Shown here piece after piece: positions 50,601 to 62,821 of a DNA stretch of 64,000 nt. Positions within the stretch are counted from its first letter, which is position 1. Each line of letters starts with the position of its first letter. The stretch is from Scatophagus argus (Eukaryota > Chordata > Actinopteri > Scatophagidae). Under the pieces are notes generated by a model. The model searched no databases. It was not told where the DNA came from and saw nothing but the letters and a program-made list of their open reading frames with translations. The position numbers were made by a program, and so were the translations under genes. The stretch covers positions 11,076,318 to 11,140,317 of the forward strand of contig NC_058506.1 in NCBI RefSeq assembly GCF_020382885.2. The letters are read 5' to 3'.

Positions 50601-52828
50601 ACTGAACACACGTGAACAATGTGTATTTGTTATGATACAAACATGTAACATTTCGGGATCAAATAAAGTTTGTGACCACAATACAGGGTCAGCAACCAGA
50701 AAATTTTAGGAACACTTGCTCTAAAAATGACAATGAGAAAACACAGACTTCTCTGTGGTTTACCTCCTGCGGATATGTGTGGCATGCGTATGTGTCTGGA
50801 GGAAATGAACTGCAAGACTTTGTCCACATTCTTCCTGCTTTCCTCTTTGTTTTGTGGAGCTACATACACTCCCTCCAGCACTTCTCCAGCTGCCAATTTC
50901 AATGAGATTTCAGAGAGAGAGTGAGAGAGAGAGAGATAGAGAGAAAAAGATTTATTTTTTTTTTAATCAATGGCGCAGCTACATCTTAGGCGTTTTCATC
51001 AGTGCCATATGAACAATAATACAGTACAGTTCAGGTACAATTGAAACCATATTGCAGTTTAATATTTTATAGGCGTACTATGTTATTTCCCAATAACGCT
51101 GTTAATAACATAATAATAACAATTTTATAGTTGATATCACTGCACGGGATTCAGGTTAATGTTTTTTTTATCATGAATGGTGCAACAAGATAATAAAAGA
51201 AATTCTTGTGGAATTATCAACTAATACTGCAACACTGCCAAAAGCTGAAGAGTATGAACAATAACCTCTCTTTAAACAGCGTATTTAGAGTCAACTGTGA
51301 TGGATAACTGAGAGAAGGGATATTCTGAACAAAGAGTCTCCACTGTTCACACTTTCATCTCCAGTTCATTCTCACAATGAATTATTAAAGCAGATTACCA
51401 CAGACTGTCAACCTTAAAGAGCCTGACGTGCACTGACAAGTACACATATTGTGCTATCTTTCAGAATCCTACAGACTAAAAAAAGCGAATATGTGAGAAA
51501 TTTTCATTTATACATAATTTTTTGAATGAAAATACTTAATAATCCATATGAAGTTTCACATCTTGCTTCAGGTGATTTATTGTCAAAGCTTTAAAAAAAA
51601 TGTGAAGCTAAAATGTCACTTCTCTTTATTATAGAAGTCACTTTCAAGGTAAAGCATCTCAGACTAGTCTTGCTGAAAGATGGAATGTAAGTAATGGCTT
51701 GTGGCTCTGCAAGCTGTGTAAGTACAAACTGATAATAAATACAAAATGTTTTAATTGTATGCACCCATATACAAACTAATTAATTTATTTTGATCTTCTG
51801 ACACCTGGACTTATTTGTCCTCCAGTATTAGTACACCATATGACCCATCTGTGTGTGTGTGTAACTGTGCATATGTGTATTTACCAACTATCTCTATTAG
51901 CTGTGTGAGAACCACCCCATCCTGTAGATCATGCCTGAGGTCTGTAATAGGCTTCAGGCCTGGTTTCCTCTTCAGCTGAGAGTTCACCCAGGAAATATAC
52001 GCTGCCAGTTGCTGCTGCAATCCATCAATCAGATACACACAAATCCACCAAATCACAGAAAAACACATGCACAAACACACAGCTTAGATTGGGGGCCAAA
52101 GAAGGCTGAGACCATGGCATAACAAATGAGTTTCTTTGTTTATTATGTTGGGACAGGAGGGGGGGGGGTCAGTCTATTGTCCCACTGCCTATTAAATGTT
52201 GCTTTTATTGTGAAGGCCAATCGTATTATTCTGTGTTCTGAGCAGAGCTGCATGGTTCAGCACTCTTCCCCTCTATTTCGCACGGTTAACTTTACCTCAC
52301 CTTTACCGATCTCGTTCAGTCACGTGACAACCCGTCGCCCTGGTTACATTACAAAGAACGAACCCCGTTTTGAACACAAGAGAGAACATTTCACTTACAG
52401 AAAACCTCACCGTGGTCTTTGGTGTGTCAATTACCTTTTACATATCACTCTAAAGTTAACGTTACTCTTTTTAATTTTAAGCCAATTACAAGCTAACCTA
52501 GCGTTAATGCCAGCTAACTAACGTTACAGAGCGAGAATATGTTTTTTGCTCCTAATTAAGTTAACGTTACATTATCGTCAACACTTGCTTAGTTGGACAA
52601 ACTGTGGAAAGTCGTTATTATTACCTAACGGTAAAGTTGTGGCACCTTACTGTTATGCTAGTGAAACTGTTAGATGTTTAGCAAATTTAACTAGCATCCG
52701 CATGCAAAATTATAGCTAACCTAACTTAACAGACACTAACGTTAGTAACGCTAGATAATCGTTACCTCATTTAAGCCACCATGGAGGACCTCATCCAGCA
52801 AACTTCCTCTAGAAAGTGAGGCGATCAT
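44648..52828 (-). CDS. dixdc1: DIX domain-containing protein 1 (Ccd1), complete, 631 aa
   Basis: Positive regulator of Wnt/beta-catenin signalling that binds Dishevelled and Axin through its DIX domain and actin through its CH domain. Twenty exons, 5' to 3': 52828-52766, 52014-51885, 50889-50764, 50519-50288, 50069-49974, 48358-48246, 48134-48031, 47814-47731, 47445-47392, 47259-47209, 47091-46987, 46873-46820, 46686-46615, 46352-46311, 46142-46077, 45952-45803, 45453-45390, 45299-45203, 44952-44844, 44731-44648. All phases agree. The calponin-homology domain covers about residues 22-125 ([11 protein letters not shown]). A Gln/Glu/Lys-rich coiled coil lies at about 317-442. The DIX domain covers about 550-628 ([43 protein letters not shown]). 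The closest match is human DIXDC1 (683 aa); the middle linker is shorter here. MIASLSRG as the start matches the long CH-containing isoform. Confidence 0.97.
45144..45195 (+). repeat. (CA)n followed by (CAGA)n microsatellite
   Basis: Compound simple repeat 8 bp downstream (in transcript sense) of the DIX-domain exon 45299-45203, inside the next intron. It lies close to the splice donor on the - strand. Confidence 0.85.
47092..47208 (-). other. GC-AG intron in dixdc1
   Basis: The exon 47259-47209 ends …GTCAAG and the intron begins gcaaga instead of gt, with a normal acceptor (gtacag) before exon 47091-46987. Phase and protein alignment (NLQGVK | DAQQQRL, as in DIXDC1) force this junction. GC-AG introns are a known minority class spliced by the major spliceosome. 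Confidence 0.8.
47641..47671 (+). repeat. (GA)n microsatellite
   Basis: About 15 units in a dixdc1 intron, read as (TC)n on the transcript. It may act as an extended pyrimidine tract but lies about 195 bp from the next acceptor. Confidence 0.88.
47871..47895 (+). repeat. (CA)n microsatellite
   Basis: About 12 units in the dixdc1 intron between exons 48134-48031 and 47814-47731; read as (GT)n on the transcript. Confidence 0.85.
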
Positions 52829-53690
52829 CTTTTAACTCGAAAACCCATTTAAGCTAGCTGACTAGCTTCATTGCCTCTGACACGACTCTTGAAACAACGG
52901 GCAGACCTCGTTACTAACTACCGCTGTACAGCAAACGCCAACAAACCCAGACAATTGAGTGGCTGGATGAGACGGCTACCGTTACCCTGGCAGGACAGCG
53001 GTGTGAAGTAACCACGACTGACCTATACGATTTCCGGTTACAGGTTTCAGAATAAAACTGCTCAAACGAACTGAAACTGTACTAACAAACACTTCCGGAA
53101 TTCAAACCGTGACGGCTCAGTTTCTCTTTGCCTAAAAATGCTTGTGGTAAACAAGTATATGCCACATAAAGGGATTAAAAGATTTAGTTTTATAAAGGCA
53201 GCATAAATGCATAAGTGAAAACCAGCCCCTCAGAATGCCTTTGGTTCCTAAAACTAACCTTTGCTATCTCATTTTCTGGCATTAAATGAAGGCTTAAGGT
53301 CCAATCCACTAACATTATCATCTTCTTGTATATTTCAATACAAGAATTAACACCAGACAGCAGCTAAACCCCATTTTGTAATGTTTTATGGTAATGTGGC
53401 TGAATTGATGATGATGATCTCAACACTTAAATGTCACTGTATTATGATCTCATTGTATATCGTATTACTGTACTTCAACATATTCATCGTTAAACATTTT
53501 TACATATTAAAGAGGTACTGAATTCTACTGTTAAATGGACAGTTTGACCTATAGATCAATAAGTATATAAAGATTTTTTTTTTAATCCCTACTCTTACAG
53601 TCCCCTTTCCAGCCTCCATTAATGTCAGCTTGCAGGTAAACACACTTTAAGGTTGGAGAATATGAAAAAAAAAAACTACATACATAAATA

Positions 53691-53823
53691 CATTCATTCA
53701 TTCATTCATTTTCTATACCGCTTATCCTACAGGGTCACGGTGGGACTAAAGCCTATGCCAGCTGACTGTGGGCGAGAGGCAGGGTACACCCTGGACTGGT
53801 CGCCAGTCAATCACAGGGCTACA
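53691..53823 (-). mobile_element. 3' fragment of an L2-type LINE or tail-sharing SINE, with (ATGA)n end
   Basis: Read on the - strand, the segment contains ggcgaccagtccagggtgta, ctcgcccacagtcagctgg, gaccctgtaggataagcgg and then a tetranucleotide (GAAT)n end. This is the widely shared 3' tail of fish L2-clade LINEs and the SINEs that use them. Only the last about 130 bp is present, as is typical of 5'-truncated copies. The family name is from memory. Confidence 0.72.
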
Positions 53824-54041
53824 TAAATACAGAATTAACATAATCATTTTCAATTCTAGACAGTGACAACTGACATTGACTGAAAATATCCATAATGTTT
53901 ACATTCTTTATATTAACATTGTTTGGTCTAGTAAACTCCAACCAGAGTGGCCAGTTATTATTTGCATTTAACTGCTCCCACATATTGTAGCCATGCTAAT
54001 AACCTATTAACAAATAAAACACTTCTGTTTTAATTATCAAG

Positions 54042-54047
54042 TTTATT
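54042..54047 (-). promoter_or_regulatory. Poly(A) signal AATAAA for the cfap54-like gene
   Basis: Canonical hexamer on the - strand (tttatt on +), 41 nt past the stop codon at 54091-54089. The implied 3' UTR is very short. Confidence 0.6.
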
Positions 54048-54088
54048 ACACAGTATGTCATTACACAAAACAACAACATTCTTGCTCT

Positions 54089-57000
54089 TTAACATACAAG
54101 CACCCCATCAGCCACAAAGATCAGATCCACTTCTGCTTCCAGCTCCGTTTCTAAACAGAATAGACACAGGACTGGTATATTTTAAGTATATTATCAGTGA
54201 CTTTTTATTCTGGGCCTCTAGCTGAGCATGGGGTGCTTGTAGGACTAAAGGTGTTTGAGTTACTAAGATATGGAATTTGCGCTTGAGGGTCTCCCTCAGG
54301 AAGGGGACTGTGATGCCTGGACTGAGGCTGGCATTTCCACGACACTGTGATCCAGGATGTGACCTTCAAACAGTGGAAGATAGAGTAAGCTATCTGAGAA
54401 GCTACTTTTCTGACAAAAGAGCAGAAAATAAGCAATTGACAGAAAAATTTTCAGCAACAGTGGCGAAAATTGGTTAATCATTAGGTCATTTTTAAGAGCA
54501 AAAAGGACAAAAATTCTGATTAGTAACTGCTAACATGCTGAACTCATATGGTCAATATTGTAAACATTATCTGTTTAATATGTAAACACCTTAACACTGC
54601 TACTGTGAACATGTTAGTCTCACTGTTAGTGACTGTGGCTGTACACTCTTTGTCTTGTTCCCACAAGATGGCAAACAGTTTTTTTATTTACCAGTTCGTA
54701 AAGTGACCTGGTGGAGTATGTTGAGGTAAGGGAGGTAAATATTGCTGGGTCCTGGAGGAGAGAAACTTATTTTTCCATCATCCAGTACCACTCTCTGACC
54801 AAAGACATGCAGCTGAAAGAAATGGAGAAAGAACACTAAATATTAAATTTTGCTTGCTTTTTGAATACTCACTGGTACCTGTATGTATATATTTGAGTGT
54901 GTATGCATATGTTCGTGTGTTTGTGTACCTGCTTTTCAAGGAGCTTTTGTGTCAGTTTTAGAAGATTAATGTTTTGCACTCCTCGCAGGTCACTGAGTAA
55001 CAAAGTGGCCCGAGCCAGAGTCAGACTAGACCGTGGTGGCATGCATGTCCATCCTGACAGCAGACTCACAGCTTCCTAAACACATCCATACAAAAATGGC
55101 ACACAGCAGAACTGTGATAATCCCAAAAAGTTGCACATTTCACACACCAACTTTGTATAAAAGTATTGAGATCAAGATTGCACATAAGCAGAACAGCAGC
55201 TGACAGAACATCTGGAGAAGGCAAGGTGGCAGGGCTAGTGGCGCAATGGATAACGCGTCTGACTACGGATCAGAAGATTCTAGGTTCGACTCCTGGCTAG
55301 CTCGGTTTAAGCTTTAACTTGAAAACACACTTGTTTCTTCTTTACAAAACTCCTTCCCCACATACTGTCGATCAAAGTACAGTCACAACAGGAAAGAGCC
55401 AAACAAGTTGTAAATGGCCTGTCATCATGTACATCAAGTCAGTTTTGTTTCTGTTTTCTTTCAGTGTTACTTGCTAAAAATCTCGCTTTGAAAAGCAACT
55501 TTTTCTCTGAAGAATAACAATTCACAGCAGCACAATATAAAACTTCCAAGGAACTAGACTGTCTTTTGTAACGTATTATTTAGGAAACCTATGCAAACAA
55601 AACAGCAGTATGTTTGATATTCAAAGCGCCCAATATGCTCTCACAACAAGGTGACACTTGCGACCACGCAGCACTGCTGCTGTAGCCGTGATTGTATAGT
55701 GGTTAGTACTCTGCGTTGTGGCCGCAGCAACCCCGGTTGCAACCCCGGAATCCGGGTCACGGCAGCAGTGATGAACAGTGTGTGTTTTGTGTTTGATGGT
55801 TTCACCTATTCTGGCCTTCACTTCAATTTATATATTTTCAAAGTGGACACCTCAAGCAACTGTTCCCACCAAAAGCCAAATACTTTCCGATTCTATCAGT
55901 CCTTTAACCAGTATTCTCCTCAATGGTCTACAAAATATAATGCCACAATGGGCCGCTTTGAATGTGCTGACAACCAAGCCATTCCCAGAGGTTCCATCAT
56001 GTAGGGCTAGTGGCGCAATGGATAACGCGTCTGACTACGGCTCAGAAGATTCTAGGTTCGACTCCTGGCTAGCTCGGTTTAAGCTTTAACTTGAAAAAAC
56101 ACTTTTTTCTTCTTTACAAAAATCTTGCTTTGAAAAGCAACTTTTTCTCTGAAGAATATTCACAGCAGCACAATATAAAACTTCCAAGGAACTAGACTGT
56201 CTTTTGTAACATATTATTTAGGAAACCTATGCAAACAAAACAGCAGTATGTTTGATATTCAAAGCGCCCAATATGCTCTCACAACAAGGTGACACTTGCG
56301 ACCACTCAGCACTGCTGCTGTAGCCGTGATTGTATAGTGGTTAGTACTCTGCGTTGTGGCTGCAGCAACCCCGGTTCAAATCCGGGTCATGGCAGCAGTG
56401 ATAAACGTTTTGTGTTTGGTTTCACCTATTCTGGCCTTCACTTCAATTTACATATTTTCAAATACTTTCCGATTCTATCAGTCCTTCAAACAGTGTTCTC
56501 CTCAATGGTCTGCAAAGTATAATGCCACAATGGGTCGCATGGCATGTGGTGACATCCAAGCCATTCCCAGAGGTTACATCATGTGGGGCTAGTGGCGCAA
56601 TGGATAACGCGTCTGACTACGGATCAGAAGATTCTAGGTTCGACTCCTGGCTAGCTCGGTTTAAGTTTTAGTTGGGAAACACACTCCTTTCTCCTTCCCC
56701 ATATATTGTCAAAGTACAGTCACAACTGCAAAGATGCTACACTTGTTTCTTCTTTACAAAACTCCTTTCCCACATACTGTCAATCAAAGTACATTTGGAA
56801 ACAGCCAAACAAGCTGTAAATGGCTGTCAAAATGTACATCAAGTCAATTTCGTTTCTGTTTCTGTTCAGCGTTACTTGCTAAAAATCTTGCTTTGAAAAG
56901 CAAATAAAAGAAGATACCATTAAGGACAAGAATGTTCAGAGACAGTTGTGTTTTTGCTTTTATTTTTTTTCCAGCAATGTTAAAGCCATTACCTTTTGTT

Positions 57001-60000
57001 TTCGAGTGAAAACAAAAAATGTTCTGTGTGTTGGTACCTGTAGCATTGCAATGCTGTCATCAGTTTTGCCTCTTTGTGCTTCTAATTCTGCTCTTTCAAC
57101 CATTAACAGGGCTTGAATGTCGAGGTCTCCCCGCAGAGCACATTCATCAAGACCTTCTTGTAACAACCGAGCTGCCTCTTCTACAATGTTCTTACCTAAA
57201 AAATACAGCCCCCCCACATATGTTTATTTATATGCGCACACACACATGCACACACACACACATACACACACACATTTAATACACATTTAATATTTTTCTG
57301 TTGGTTAGTTTGAAGGTGCTAAAAATATTTGAGATTTCAATTTTCTTGTACTCAAAAGTTCTGGCATGCTGGGTGTAATATCCCATCTGTTATTATGTAA
57401 AACAGTGTCAAGAAAAGCAATAGACTAATAATAGTAAAGTAGTCCCCCATTTATTTTTCAAGTGTATGCTCAGTAGTGTTTTGCTTAGGAGGGAAGATCA
57501 GCATTTGTTTTGACATTTGTCTGTTCCAACATTAGCTTTATACAGTATTAACTGTTCTAGCTTGCAATGTATCACTCATTAAAAAGGGCTCAGCACAACA
57601 TGTGAACTGACCTGGGAAAAGGGGAACAGATCCAGGGATGTGAGCAGCCAGACTATGGACCAGAGTCAGGCAGCAACGCATCCACAAAGAAATTCCAATT
57701 CGTTCACTGGCCTCAACTGCTCTGGAGCAGTCTGCATACAGGAAGTCTGACAGGTTGCAACTTTTAGTACTCTGTAGACAAGACATAACACATACATATA
57801 TGTATACAAATGTGTAAAAGTTACCATTCTACTGCTGTTGTGTGGTTATGTGCATTTTTCAGCCCTAACTTTCACACTAAGTTGTTTTCACACTTAAACT
57901 GAACTACCATTAAAACATTGTGTAATTGCATGGGATGATGCTCCTCATGGAGGTGGAAAGTTTCAGCAATATGACTAGATATCCCTCTTTGATGCATGAA
58001 TGCTGGATGTCTGAGCATCTGTGCAAAATATTACCAGGCATGGATCAGAGATCCAAAATTCTTTCTGAGACGTATTGCAAGAGAGGACATAAGGTGGGGG
58101 AGAACATAGGAGGACATAAGAACTAGTGGCCAAAAGCAAAAAAATAATGCATATTGAAGCATATTGCAGCATTTCTATACTATGCAATAAAAAAAGTACG
58201 CTTTCTGTTGCTAAGGTGTATGCTAAACAAATAAATAAATGACATGACAAAGGTAATAGTCATACACATTAATAATGTTATCTGTTGTTTTTCAGGATAT
58301 TGTGTAACACAAAGTGTATCACTCTTGGGGGACAGTAAAATGTACAAGAGTTGGTTCTGAGATGTGTATGAAGTGTTTTGATCACATTAGTGCATTTTGG
58401 ATGTTGGATAAACTGTCATCTGTGAATAAATGGAACTTTGTAAACTACTATTACTAAAGGTGAACTCATTGGAGAAAAATGTGTTTTACCAAAAATAAAA
58501 ACACGTTAATGGAAAAGGGGACATTATTATTTTATTTTTATTTTGTTGTTGTCTGCTAATGTTGTCATGTTCTGCAATGTTTACCACACCGTGCACACGT
58601 AGGAATTTCACATACTTTAGTATTGTAAAGAATATAAGAAACTTATATGACTCCACTTTTCATTTATAGACATCCTACCTGTTGAAATCCAGTCCTGGCA
58701 TTTGGGAGCATGGAATCAGATGCATGTTTCTGAGAGTCGGGTATGGATTGTCTCATGATTAAAGGAGATGTCTGCAGTAGCACCAAGGAAGAAACTGCCA
58801 TCTCAGAACTGCAGGAGGATGTTAAGATGGTTAGGACAGTCAGGAAATGCAAACATAAGCATGTAAACTCACACACATTGCACAATTATATTGTCATCAT
58901 ACCTAAGTGCAACATTTCCTTGCTGCAAGTACATTTTGGCCTTCAGTAGATTGAACTCTATTGTCAGTTCCAGGTTCTCTATTTCCTCACACGACTGATT
59001 TGTGAGTTGCTGTGAAGTGGAGTGCAACAAGGAGGAAGCTCCTTCTAGCAAAAGAAACTACAACAGAGGAGATGACAACATACAACAGTTCAGTGTTGTA
59101 TTCTTGTTGTAATTCACAAAGCAGTGAAGAAAAGATCTACTGAAAAATTCCCTTAAGTCTTACCTTCAACCTTTCTGGAGTAAGCTTCTCCTTCTCTGCA
59201 TCAAGAGTCAGCACTTTTGGCTCTTCTAGACAGGAGCCCTCAGTGTCCAGTTTGTTTTGTTCATGATGTTTTAAGTTCACCGAATAACTTGTTATGCCAG
59301 CTTCCATCTCACCTTCAACAGAATCTGCAAGAGATTCCCACTTAGTGCATAAAGAGCTGTTTGATCCACAGCGTCTCAGAATCTCTTGAACTATTTGACC
59401 AGCTAACACCCAATCCCGAGGATTTATTGGTTCTATTTTTTAAAGTTGCACGGCCTGTATATTTTAAGAAGAGACACAGACATTTGGGATACTGGACATC
59501 TGAAGAAACAGAGGATACAAAAAGAGCATGATCTTATGCTAATAATACATCCTCTACCCTAATTTTCTTGAACAATTAAACTACATAACATAATCCACAC
59601 AAAAAAACCCAGCATAAATTACACAGAAAGAACAAAGTGCTCTCAATTACAGACCTGGTGCAGGAGGGCTGTCCACGGTGTTACTGAGTGCCAAGACTAG
59701 TTGAATACGAGCAAGGTTGAATCGGAGGCACAACGTGGATCCATACAGCATGCGAACCTCTGGAGCAAAGTCACAGTTCACAAGTTCTTCCACAGCCTAG
59801 CCAGAAGCACCACATAAACAGAGATTACACTCAAGAGAAACCAGTGCTGTAAGCAAGTTTAGCAAAAATCAATTTCAGATCTCAAACAATCTGAAGAAAT
59901 CCTTGAAGGTATAGAAAATACCTCAGCATTGTCCAGGAGAGACTTGTTGCTGAAGAATATCTTCACAGGCTGCACAATGAGCACAGTTTATAATATTTAT

Positions 60001-62783
60001 TCAAATGATGGCATGTATAAACAAACAGCATGAGCATTGTCATTCTGTGAAGAGGCAGCAGAACCCACACGCAGACAGTTGAGGTAAGGGGATTTCAGTG
60101 GTTTACTGATGCATCAAAGCTTACAGGTAGGTAGGCAGGAAGGAAGGTAGATTCAGGCAAAACAACGCAAAACAAAGGAAAAGAAAGAAAAAAGCAAATG
60201 TAAAGGGCAGGTAAGTGAGATTAGACAACATCAGGGCTGATGAGGAAAACTGGGAACAGGTGAAGAGATGGACCAGGAATGTGAGATGACTAGGCCTGGA
60301 GGAAAATTGGTTATTGCAGCGAAGATGAGGGAAAGCTGAAAAAGTCTGAGAGCATGAGAGTTAAAGGGCATTAAAGGCCAGAAAATGCATGGGACTGGGG
60401 TAAGAGACACGCGACTAAAGGGAGGGATAGAGAAGAAAAAACAATAACAAGATGCAAGGGTTTTTAAAATGACCTATTTACACAGGCTATGAAAAAGGCA
60501 GAGAGAACATATATGTGTGTGTGTTCATACTTTTAGGCTGTCTTTGGCAATGTAGTGTCCATAAGGCAAAAGGACCCCTGTTCCTTGGGTGAGCTGAACT
60601 GATTCCTTTACAGCTTCAGTGAACAGACACATTTCAGTAAGGGCACGTATCTGCAGAAAAAACCAACCCAGACTAAAAACTCCACCAGAACCACAAGAGG
60701 ACAAGCATTTACATCCACACTTAGAATACAACACAAATGCTGACCTTAAGTATTTTGCCCTCAACAGTGCGCTGCACATCTCTGCACACATTCCCCACAA
60801 AATGTAGGTAAAGGGTTAGTATGGGCAGTAGCTGAAATTACAAACACAATTTAAAACTAAATGAATATTTATCTTGAACATTGTAATCAAAATGAGGAAA
60901 GCATGTTTAAATAAATAAAAAAGTTTTTGTGTGTACCGTGATGTAGTAGCCTGTGGAAAAAAGCCAATGGCAGATGAAATTAAGGCTGGTTACAGTTGTG
61001 CCGAGGTGAACCCTGTGCGGCTCAGAGAAAAGGTTAACCCCAGGGAGCAGTTCTTCTCCGATGTTGTGATCAGCATACTCCAGGTCGGCCTGGGGATGAG
61101 CCAGGGAGCAACACAGCACACACTGTGGAAGCGGGACACACACACACACAGACAAAAGCATTTCAGAAGGAATGTACACAAACACACACAGCAAAACTTA
61201 GTCATGAGATCAAAAAAAATTCCAGTCAACATTAAGCAACAAAATTGTGAGTGGACTACATTTATATAGCGTTATCTTCTTTGCATTCACTCATACACAG
61301 AGGCTACTATGCAAGGTGCCACCTGCTAATCAGGGTCAATTACCATTCAAACAACCAGAAGATGACTGCTTTACCTCTTGAGCCACAAACCATGTTTTTT
61401 GAGGAGAAAATTCAACATCCCGAGGGAGTATTACCTTAAAGAGGTGAGCAGACAGGAGACAGCACTTGGTCCGTTGGCTGATATCAGAAGTTAAGATATA
61501 CCTGTAGATCAAATGACATCCCACAGGAGCAGGTAAGTTTTGAAGGTATATGCTTGCAACACAGACAAATGAAAGCATGTGAAATCATCAAATCAATCTT
61601 ATGAACATCACTGAAACCTACTGTGCAATCTTAGCAGTGAGCCCAGCAGCATGCAGACATCCCCAAATGCCAGCTTGTTTCAGGGTCTGTTGCAGTGAGC
61701 CACCCCCAAAGGACATACCATCCCATTTCTCTACCGTCCCTGAGCATTGTAAGGCACAATCTACAGCTTTACTCCAGTATGAATGTGCTCCCCTTGGAAA
61801 AAAAAGCATAGACAGGAATTAAATCATTATAAAAATGTAAGGAAAATCATGAAAAGGGCTATTGGCTTTTTTTTGCATAATCTCAGGTAAATGCAAACAC
61901 AAATGGATGTAGGCTTGTTCCAAGACACAAACACACACACTCACACACACATAGTACACACTCAGTCAACAATTTCTAACCGTGTGTTTCCATTGTAAAA
62001 CTGCAGGTTTCCCATTTCATGCAGCGCCAGAACTCTGAGGGAGTCATAACCATTGGCGTGGAGATATTCTGAAGAAAAGTGGTATAGACATGGGAAACAA
62101 ATGTAAGACCTTTGTGACAGCCTGGCGCACACACGTCATCCACATATTCCATGTTATTATCTTTTCACCTTTTGCGTCGGTACTCTCAGAATGGCAGAAT
62201 AGTATCAAACTTTATAATAATAAACATTAAAAGCACTGCTTTCACAGTGCTTTTAATGTTGAAGTTTGTATCTCTAGATACTTTGTATATTACTGGAAAT
62301 ATTACAAGTATTTAGATTATTTGCATTATTGCTTTATTGCAAGTATTTGCATTATTTCATATAAGCATGACATAGCATGCTTTTTATGCAAAAACCTGAC
62401 TTGAAACTTGATTAAATATGCCCTTTCAACCCTTTCTATACTTTCTATAACACAGTGTCCCACCTACTGACAATTTGTCAGCACTTGTCTGGTTTCTACA
62501 AAGAGCGCAATAGTATTTTGTGCTCTTACTAATAGAGGTGGAATATGCAGCAATGACGGTCTGCTTATGGTCAGGGCTGATGGGGAGGTTGTAGAGAGCA
62601 CTTGGGGTACTGTAGTCCTCCTCTGTCATGTCACAAGGATGGATGTTTGGAGTCAGCCTAATAATGGGACTGAAATCAACCAGGCTTGCAGAACGGTTGA
62701 GACTTCTGCTCTGACAGCGCTGAAACTGTGCCACAAAGCCTGGGAAGAGAAACAAGCAGTGCAAACAAAAGGTTCAAGCTGTC

Positions 62784-62821
<38 letters not shown>

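Larger units (their letters stand above)
52829..54088. other. Intergenic region: dixdc1 promoter side and 3' flank of the cfap54-like gene
   Basis: No supported exon. The first about 250 bp upstream of the dixdc1 ATG would hold its 5' UTR and promoter. A degenerate LINE-type 3' tail lies at 53691-53823. The cfap54-like poly(A) signal is at 54042-54047. Confidence 0.55.
55232..56905 (+). repeat. Tandem tRNA-Arg/tRNA-His repeat array, 2 full units plus a partial unit
   Basis: Units start at 55232, 56004 and 56586, so the first is 772 bp and the second 582 bp. The spacers align over long stretches: tttaagctttaacttgaaaa after Arg, ggtgacacttgcgaccac before His, cctattctggccttcacttc after His. 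There are internal deletions in the second unit. The third unit holds only tRNA-Arg and part of the spacer. Confidence 0.85.
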
